Translations under genes and position numbers: made by a program
The notes under the pieces: model-generated
The model's database searches: none
What the model was told of the DNA's origin: nothing
The model's input: the letters and a program-made list of their open reading frames with translations, nothing else
Origin: Rosistilla oblonga
Lineage (GTDB): Bacteria; Planctomycetota; Planctomycetia; Pirellulales; Pirellulaceae
Direction of reading: 5' to 3'
Length of the DNA: 64,000 nt
Assembly: GCF_007751715.1 (NCBI RefSeq)
Contig: NZ_CP036292.1
Span: 3,100,001-3,164,000, forward strand
Part shown: positions 58,712 to 64,000 of the stretch, one piece after another
Numbering within the stretch: the first letter of the stretch is position 1
Layout of the letters: every line of letters starts with the position of its first letter

Positions 58712-59485
58712 GTGCTTCAATCGAAAATCGCCTCGCAAACGACGCCCCTGGACGTCCAGCAAGTTGTCAAGAAGTATCCACAAGGAGGGACCGTCGTCCA
58801 CGCTCTGGACGGTGTCAGCCTTTCCGTTGAGCCAGGTGAATTCGTCGCGATCATGGGAGCGAGCGGATCGGGCAAAAGCACGCTGCTGCATGCAATGGCC
58901 GGTTTGATCGACGTCGATGCGGGGCGAGTTCTGGTCGCCGGGCAAGATTTGTCGCAGCTGGCCGATGGGCCGCTGACTCGGTTCCGCCGCGACAACCTTG
59001 GGATCGTCTTTCAGGCTTACAACTTGATCCCTAGCCTCTCGGCCGAGGACAACATTCGATTGCCAGCCCCGAAGAGCATGGGCAAACAGCTCGACGCGAC
59101 CGTCGATGAACTCTTCGATCGCTTGGGGATGACCGCGCGACGGCACCACAAGCCGGGAGCGCTCTCCGGGGGCGAACAGCAACGGATCGCGATCGCTCGG
59201 GCGCTGATCTGCAATCCGACGATCCTGTTGGCGGACGAACCGACCGGCAGCCTCGATTCGGTGACCGGTACCCAGATTTGTGAATTGCTGCGCGACTTGG
59301 TCGACAACCAAGGCCGCTCGATCGTGATGGTCACCCATGAGCCGCATGTTGCGATGTGGGCCGATCGGATCTGCGTCCTCAAAGATGGAACCAACCTCGC
59401 GGAGCTGCAGACCGACGGCAGCCGCGATCCGCAGACGGTCGCTCGACAGTACCAAGAGGCACTCGGCGCGGAGACGGTTGCATGA
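58712..59485 (+). CDS. ABC transporter ATP-binding protein (MacB/LolD type)
   Basis: A 257-residue ATPase. Walker A is GASGSGKST (residues 49-57), the Q-loop is in IVFQAYNLIPSL, the signature LSGGEQQR is at 151-158, Walker B ILLADE at 171-176 with D-loop SLD, and the switch histidine in VTHEPHVA. It belongs to the LolD/MacB subgroup, which works with FtsX-type permeases on lipoproteins, lipids or peptides. GTG 58712 was chosen because it gives a standard length; the open frame upstream to 58523 is Pro/Ser-rich and unlike the family. Its stop overlaps the next permease start (ATGA). It probably energises both permeases. Confidence 0.93.
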   Translation: MLQSKIASQTTPLDVQQVVKKYPQGGTVVHALDGVSLSVEPGEFVAIMGASGSGKSTLLHAMAGLIDVDAGRVLVAGQDLSQLADGPLTRFRRDNLGIVFQAYNLIPSLSAEDNIRLPAPKSMGKQLDATVDELFDRLGMTARRHHKPGALSGGEQQRIAIARALICNPTILLADEPTGSLDSVTGTQICELLRDLVDNQGRSIVMVTHEPHVAMWADRICVLKDGTNLAELQTDGSRDPQTVARQYQEALGAETVA

Positions 59486-62277
59486 ACAAGATCCTACAAC
59501 TCGCCATCGCCTTCTTGCGCGAACGCAAAGCCCGAACGATCCTGACCACGATTGCAACCGCTGCGGCAGTCAGTATGGTGATTTGGGTCACCAGCAGCTA
59601 CGAAGCACTTCACAAAACCTATGACGAATACGCCAACCTGGCTCTCGGTCGCTACGAACTGGCGATCGCGCCGATCAGTGGTGAACCGACCGATTTCGTT
59701 CCTCCCGAATCGATCGCTCCACTGTTGGATGACCCTGCCGTCCTTGCTGTCGATGCGATGTGGGCCGGACGGATCGCCGTAATGGAACTGAAAGACCAGC
59801 CGCTCCCCGGCGACCAACCGGGCGGTGGAGGCGGTTCGGGTTCGGGATCGAATAGCCCCTTGCCGTCGCTGATGTTTCTCGCGACCGATGCTCCCGAACC
59901 GCCGTTCGAGATGCTTGAAGGCGAATGGATCGATTCGACGGCAGAGGATGCGAGCGGTGAACTGCCCAGCATCGTTGTTCGTGCCGATGTCGCGAAACGG
60001 CGTGGGATTGCCGTCGACGATCGATTGACGCTCGAACTGCCGCGACCAAACCAAGCGGGAGAAACGACGCTAGCGGTTCGCGTCGGTGGGATCGTCAACG
60101 CGCCGACGCTCTTCGGAGCTGGCTCGGCGGGCATCCCGATGTTAACGCCCAGCTCGGGGCAAGCATTCCTCTCGGTCCCCCTTGTTGAACGCGTCACCGG
60201 CGAGCCGTTTCAAATCAGCTTGTTGGGCGTCGCCGTCGATCCAGAGGCGGACATCACGAAGTTCCGCTTCAGCTGGGGGCCGCGGTTGAGCGACCATTTG
60301 GTCCCGCTGCAGTTCCAGCAAGCGTTTGAGATCGAAGAGGCTCTGGACCAAGCTTCGGCCGCTCAAAACGTCCGCATGCAATCGTACGCGGCGACCGGCG
60401 TCGCGATGTTGGTTGCGATGCTCGTTATCTTTTGCTCGCTGAGCATGGGCGTGACCGAACGGATTCGCCAATACGCGATCTTGCGAGCTGTCGTGTTGAC
60501 TCGCGGGCAGGTCGGTCTGCTGATCGTGATCGAAGCGCTTGTGTTGGGCAGCATCGGGCTGGTCGCTGGCATCGCTTTGGGGTGGGGGCTGTTGAAGGTC
60601 GTCGAAAGCCTTTTTAGCAGTTTGCTGTATCACGGCGTTGGGTTTGGGACGAGCAGTCTGACCCTGGCGGCGATCGCAGCGATCGGCGGGGCGTTGTTGG
60701 CGTCGATCATCCCGGCCTATAACGCGACGCGCGTCAAACCGGTCGACGCGATGGCACCGCGGCAATCGTCGACCGACGCGTCGTCGGTGACGTTACCAAG
60801 TCTTGTGATCGGATCGGTGCTGTTGGCGATCGGACCGTTGATTGCGTTTGTCTTTCCGCCGAGCGAAAGCAGGATCTGGCTGGCGATGGCAGCAAGCTTT
60901 GCCAGCATCGCGATCGGGTTTGTGGTCCTCGCCCCGTCGATCGTCATCTTCGTCGACCGCTTGCTCGGGCCGCTGCTGGCACGGATCTTCGCTATCGATA
61001 CGAAGCTGTTGGCCAGCCAAGTCACCAACAATATCTGGCGGACCGTCGGCGCATCGGTCTCTATGGCGTTTGGTCTAGGTCTGTTTGTCGGGATTCAAGT
61101 CTGGGGCTTTACGATGTTGGAAGCCTTTGTCCCCGGCGACTGGACGCCCGACGCGATCGCGGTGATCAAGCCAGGGTTGCCGGTCGATCAAGTCGAAAAG
61201 ATCGCCGCCTTGGCCGATGTCGACGCCAACCGTTGCTTGCCTTTGGTCGTCGAGCAACCGCGGCTGGTCGACGACCTCACCGGCAGCGCCGACCGACCGT
61301 CGGTGATTCGGCAGGACAATGTGATCATCGTTGGCTTGGATCCCGAAGGAGCGTTTGCGGGCGATAACCCGTTGTTGCAACTCGACTGGGTCGCAGGAAA
61401 TCCAGATCAGGCTGTGGCGAGGATGAAGCAGGGGCACGCATGTATCGTCCCCGACCACTTCCTAAAAAAAACCGGTTTGAAGGTCGGCGACACTTTGGCG
61501 GTCGATCCGCCTCGCAATGCCGGCGCGACCGCAACCTATACGATCGCCGGAGCCGTGCGGTTACCGGGGTGGCACTGGCAGACGAAGCTGACGGGCTTGA
61601 GACCGCGAACCCATCGCGCCGCGGCGCTCATTTTTGCCGACTACGATTCGGTCGCCGACGACTTTGATTTGCCGGTCGCTTCGCACGTCTGGTTTTCTTA
61701 CGCCGGTGGCGAAGCGGATGTGGAAGCTATCGAACGGGCGATCTCGGGGATGGTCGACGCGTTGGAGATCGAGCGAACCGGAGACGAAGAAATCAGTGCG
61801 CGCGTGGTATCGATCGAAAGCATCCGCGCACGGCTGCTCAACGGTGCTCGACGCTGGTTGTGGATGATCAGCGTGCTACCGCTGGTCACGTTGCTGATCG
61901 CTTGCATCGGCGTCTTGAACGTGATCCTGGCATCGGTCCGAGCGCGGCGATGGGAGTTTGGCGTGCTGCGTTCGATCGGTTTCACCAGCAGCGAACTGGC
62001 CCGCGCGATCCTTGTCGAAGGATTGATGATCGCTTTGGTCGCGGGCGTCTTGAGCATCGGGTTCGGCATCCTCAGCGGATGGTGCGGCGCCGCTTTGGCG
62101 CAGTACGTCAGCTTCTTCGGCGGGCTGCATCCACCGATGGTCATCCCCAGGCTTCCGATCGTCATCGGTGTGTTGATCGTCCAGGTGTTGGGCCTCCTGA
62201 CCGCCGCCTGGCCCGCGATCACGATTCGCCGAACCCGGCCGATGACCCTGTTGCAAGCCGGTGGCGATTTCGCCTGA
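59482..62277 (+). CDS. ABC transporter permease, tandem FtsX/MacB type (paralog)
   Basis: A 931-residue inner-membrane permease with two FtsX-like halves. It starts MNKILQLAIAFLRERKARTI and has the first helix at TTIATAAAVSMVIWVTSS. A periplasmic domain with a short Gly/Ser insert (PGGGGGSGSGSN) follows, then AMLVIFCSLSMGVTERIRQY and YAILRAVVLTRGQVGLL. The second half ends with EFGVLRSIGFTSSELARAIL and RRTRPMTLLQAGG. Translationally coupled to the ATPase by ATGA. No HlyD-type adaptor or lipoprotein gene lies alongside, so it is unlike the MacAB drug exporter. Confidence 0.93.
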   Translation: MNKILQLAIAFLRERKARTILTTIATAAAVSMVIWVTSSYEALHKTYDEYANLALGRYELAIAPISGEPTDFVPPESIAPLLDDPAVLAVDAMWAGRIAVMELKDQPLPGDQPGGGGGSGSGSNSPLPSLMFLATDAPEPPFEMLEGEWIDSTAEDASGELPSIVVRADVAKRRGIAVDDRLTLELPRPNQAGETTLAVRVGGIVNAPTLFGAGSAGIPMLTPSSGQAFLSVPLVERVTGEPFQISLLGVAVDPEADITKFRFSWGPRLSDHLVPLQFQQAFEIEEALDQASAAQNVRMQSYAATGVAMLVAMLVIFCSLSMGVTERIRQYAILRAVVLTRGQVGLLIVIEALVLGSIGLVAGIALGWGLLKVVESLFSSLLYHGVGFGTSSLTLAAIAAIGGALLASIIPAYNATRVKPVDAMAPRQSSTDASSVTLPSLVIGSVLLAIGPLIAFVFPPSESRIWLAMAASFASIAIGFVVLAPSIVIFVDRLLGPLLARIFAIDTKLLASQVTNNIWRTVGASVSMAFGLGLFVGIQVWGFTMLEAFVPGDWTPDAIAVIKPGLPVDQVEKIAALADVDANRCLPLVVEQPRLVDDLTGSADRPSVIRQDNVIIVGLDPEGAFAGDNPLLQLDWVAGNPDQAVARMKQGHACIVPDHFLKKTGLKVGDTLAVDPPRNAGATATYTIAGAVRLPGWHWQTKLTGLRPRTHRAAALIFADYDSVADDFDLPVASHVWFSYAGGEADVEAIERAISGMVDALEIERTGDEEISARVVSIESIRARLLNGARRWLWMISVLPLVTLLIACIGVLNVILASVRARRWEFGVLRSIGFTSSELARAILVEGLMIALVAGVLSIGFGILSGWCGAALAQYVSFFGGLHPPMVIPRLPIVIGVLIVQVLGLLTAAWPAITIRRTRPMTLLQAGGDFA

Positions 62278-62306
62278 GTTGACGTCGCGCCGTCCGGCGA
62301 ATTTAC

Positions 62307-62340
62307 CGACGGGCCGTCGCTGATGCGTGACGGCCCGTCG
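62307..62340. terminator. Stem-loop between convergent genes
   Basis: A perfect 12-bp GC-rich stem, CGACGGGCCGTC at 62307-62318 and GACGGCCCGTCG at 62329-62340, with a ten-base loop. It lies 30 bases after the permease stop and before the opposing reductase gene's stop, so it may terminate both transcripts. No U-tract is present. Confidence 0.65.
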
Positions 62341-62394
62341 AGCTGTTGTTGTGGGAAGCGGGGCGGTTCGTATCCGCAAAGCCTTCAACGGGAT

Positions 62395-63150
62395 CTAGAA
62401 AACCGCAGCAGCGGCCTGCTCGCTGTCGTTGCGTTTAGCGACTTTGTGTTCGTCTTCGGTTTGGCCGATCTTCCAGTAGCTCGACAGATAGAGATGAGAG
62501 TTCGGTAGGTCAGCTCGCTGTTTCAATAGCCGCCTCAGGTTCCGCATGCTGTTGAATTCGCAAGCGGCCCAAACCGCGGGGGTGCCTTCCAGCCATGGCA
62601 ACGCTTCGACTTTCGACGGCAGGAACTCTCCGTTGGGATCGGGCTGCGGGTTGATCTCCCATCGCAGTTCCATTTTTTCGGGATGGTCTAGCGATTGGAT
62701 GTCGGATTCGCTGGGCACCTCGATCACAGCGTATCCGACCGCGTCGGCAGGCAGCTTGCTCAAGTTGACGCTGATTGCGGGAAGAGCCGATAGGTCACCT
62801 ACTAGCAGAAACCAATCGGCCTGATGCTGGATCAACTTCTTCGGCCCTGGTCCACCAACCAGAATACGGTCGCCTGGTTGCGCGTTGGCCGCCCATGTTA
62901 AGGCGGGCCCCTTTGCGTCGTGGATGGCAAAGTCGACATCGATCTCCGTCGGACGTTGATTTCGGATCGTGTAGGTTCTCAGAATGGGACGTTTGCCCTC
63001 GGCTTGAGGAAAGATCAGTTTGATATAGGCGCTCTCCTGATCTTTCGGAAAGGATGCAAGCAAGTCGCCGCCAAGCGTGACCCGCAACATGTGTTCGGTG
63101 AGCGAAGTCGTGCGGATCACCTCGAGTTCGATTGGAGTAGGTTTAGCCAT
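62395..63150 (-). CDS. Siderophore-interacting-protein-like flavin reductase
   Basis: A 251-residue cytoplasmic ferredoxin-reductase-like protein of the SIP/ViuB family. The N-terminal FAD-binding domain has MLRVTLGGDLLASFPKDQES, YIKLIFPQAEGKRPILRTYTI (the RTYT motif) and DVDFAIHDAKGPALTWAANA followed by GD. The second domain has WFLLVGDLSALPAISVNL and WAACEFNSMRNLRRLLKQR. Such enzymes reduce ferric siderophores with NAD(P)H. ATG 63150 overlaps the end of the MarR gene by eight bases with GAGGAA upstream, so the two are an operon and MarR probably controls it. Confidence 0.9.
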   Translation of the reverse strand: MAKPTPIELEVIRTTSLTEHMLRVTLGGDLLASFPKDQESAYIKLIFPQAEGKRPILRTYTIRNQRPTEIDVDFAIHDAKGPALTWAANAQPGDRILVGGPGPKKLIQHQADWFLLVGDLSALPAISVNLSKLPADAVGYAVIEVPSESDIQSLDHPEKMELRWEINPQPDPNGEFLPSKVEALPWLEGTPAVWAACEFNSMRNLRRLLKQRADLPNSHLYLSSYWKIGQTEDEHKVAKRNDSEQAAAAVF

Positions 63151-63604
63151 CGCGTTGAGTTCCTCTTTTGGAAGTGCCGCCGTCATCGGAATTCTCCATC
63201 ATCGCGGCGGCGATGCGGATGAAGGTTTTGATTTCTTTGCTACTTAGACCGTGGGTCATTTGCGCCGCCGCCTGTTTCTCCACCACTTCGAGTTTCGCAA
63301 GGATCTGTTTCCCAGCGGATGTTAGAACCAGGAAGTGGCTGCGGCGATCTTGCGGATTCGCCATCTTGTCGATGAGTGCGGCGTCGGTCAGTTCGTTGAG
63401 GAGGCGAGCGAGTTGCCCTTTGTCCTGGTTCATTCGCTGGGCAATCGAACTCGCCGTACACTCGGGAATCCGGCCGATACATTTCAGGACGCGGAGCTGG
63501 GCGATGGGAAGCGAAATTTGATGCGATTCGATGCCCGCGCGGAGCTTCCGTTTGTAGGCGTGCATTAAGCGGTGCAGGGTATCGCTGAGCGAGGATTCAG
63601 TCAT
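63143..63604 (-). CDS. MarR-family transcriptional regulator
   Basis: A 153-residue winged-helix regulator. Helices around LPIAQLRVLKCIGRIPECTA, SSIAQRMNQDKGQLARLLNE (recognition helix) and the wing LIDKMANPQDRRSHFLVLTS (D.RDRR pattern) are clear. ATG 63604 was chosen because GGAG sits nine bases upstream; a GTG at 63616 adds four residues. Two palindromes directly upstream (63622-63636 and 63651-63665) look like its operators, implying autoregulation. It is cotranscribed with the siderophore-interacting-protein-like reductase, so the signal may be iron- or redox-related. Confidence 0.92.
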   Translation of the reverse strand: MTESSLSDTLHRLMHAYKRKLRAGIESHQISLPIAQLRVLKCIGRIPECTASSIAQRMNQDKGQLARLLNELTDAALIDKMANPQDRRSHFLVLTSAGKQILAKLEVVEKQAAAQMTHGLSSKEIKTFIRIAAAMMENSDDGGTSKRGTQRDG

Positions 63605-63621
63605 GTTGGACTCCACAGATA

Positions 63622-63665
63622 GTTGACACTGTCAACATTGTTGCATGTCGGTTGACTTTGTCAAC
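63622..63665. promoter_or_regulatory. Two operator-like palindromes for MarR
   Basis: GTTGACACTGTCAAC (63622-63636) is a perfect palindrome around one central base. GTTGACTTTGTCAAC (63651-63665) shares both six-base arms. Their centres are 29 bases apart, about three helical turns, and they lie immediately upstream of the regulator's start. This layout suits cooperative binding of two dimers. Confidence 0.75.
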
Positions 63666-63820
63666 TATCTGGTTCTTGCCTGCGTGGCGGCGATCGCGGC
63701 AAAAATGGTGCGCCGTTGCAGTGACTACCGGACTGGGCGTCTTTTCGATCGCACGACAATGGAGGTGCTACAATCGGCTTTCCACCGGAACATTCGCCTT
63801 CTTTGAGTGTTGATAGGAAT

Positions 63821-64000
63821 ATGAAATACAACTTCGCCCTACTGCTTTGTTCTTCATTGATCGCGTCGGCTGGTTTCTGTCAGGAGTCAGAAAGGCCAGC
63901 GGGGGCGTCTTCCGATCGCCGGGCGGCTTTTCTGAAACGATTCCCCGAAAGCGATACCAATAAGGATGGCGTCCTGTCGGCTCGCGAATTGGCCGCCCAT
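63821..64000 (+). CDS. Secreted EF-hand protein, N-terminal part (partial)
   Basis: The first 60 codons. The signal peptide is KYNFALLLCSSLIASAGFC, with possible cleavage or lipidation near SAGFC. A segment RRAAFLKRFPESDTNKDGVL then reads like an EF-hand calcium loop (D-T-N-K-D-G-V-L-S-A-R-E). In planctomycetes such a motif often heads a larger secreted enzyme, which would lie beyond the window. ATG 63821 has TAGGAAT upstream. Confidence 0.8.
   Translation, partial: MKYNFALLLCSSLIASAGFCQESERPAGASSDRRAAFLKRFPESDTNKDGVLSARELAAH

Overview
The window looks like the chromosome of a planctomycete of the Pirellulaceae type (Rhodopirellula/Rosistilla-like). The grounds are the protein families, not a database match: a formylglycine sulfatase, three DUF1559 proteins with a prepilin-type N-terminus, a PEP-CTERM protein, a very large CxxCH/HEAT-repeat heme protein, a PSCyt1-DUF1549-LamG-PSD1 protein followed by a DUF1501 protein, and several hairpin-forming intergenic repeats. 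No tRNA, rRNA or CRISPR array was seen.

Layout. 0-7.5 kb: the 3' end of thiD, a sulfatase, a fructosamine-kinase-like gene, a decayed folE2 remnant, a secreted endonuclease/phosphatase-fold protein, a DUF1559 protein, and a membrane protein overlapping an SDR dehydrogenase. 7.5-18.5 kb: surface and export genes, namely a DJ-1/PfpI lipoprotein behind a DUF1559 gene, a PEP-CTERM protein, an inverted pair of cysteine-rich membrane proteins, another DUF1559 protein, a LamG-like protein and the large heme protein. 18.5-24.3 kb: a landing zone with three insertion sequences (IS630, IS4 and IS256 families). Ends can be proposed for all three. The IS4-type element sits inside a dispersed hairpin repeat and left an 11-bp target duplication.

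24.5-33 kb: a CvfB-like S1 protein, a PAS-AraC regulator divergent from the PSD1/DUF1501 operon, a damaged SGNH hydrolase and a dense field of palindromic repeats. 33.2-39.5 kb: a complete tripartite RND efflux operon whose adaptor ends in about 19 five-residue repeats. 40-42.6 kb: a beta-propeller remnant, a DUF1254/DUF1214 protein and a toxin-antitoxin pair. 42.8-53.2 kb: a likely sugar-acid uptake and catabolism region (RidA, MFS and SSS transporters, HpaI-type aldolase, amidohydrolase, Gfo/Idh/MocA dehydrogenase overlapping an SDR, Tat-exported sugar-isomerase-fold protein).

53.5-64 kb: a membrane-anchored thioredoxin, a small membrane protein, an antitoxin whose toxin is broken, two giant paralogous FtsX-type ABC permeases around a single ATPase, a MarR regulator overlapping a siderophore-interacting-protein-like reductase with two operator-like palindromes, and the start of an EF-hand protein.

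No wholly new system is proven. The best candidates for undescribed biology are the cysteine-rich inverted paralog pair, the composite hairpin repeats, the 129-bp palindromic repeat array, and the adaptor's repetitive acidic/lysine tail.
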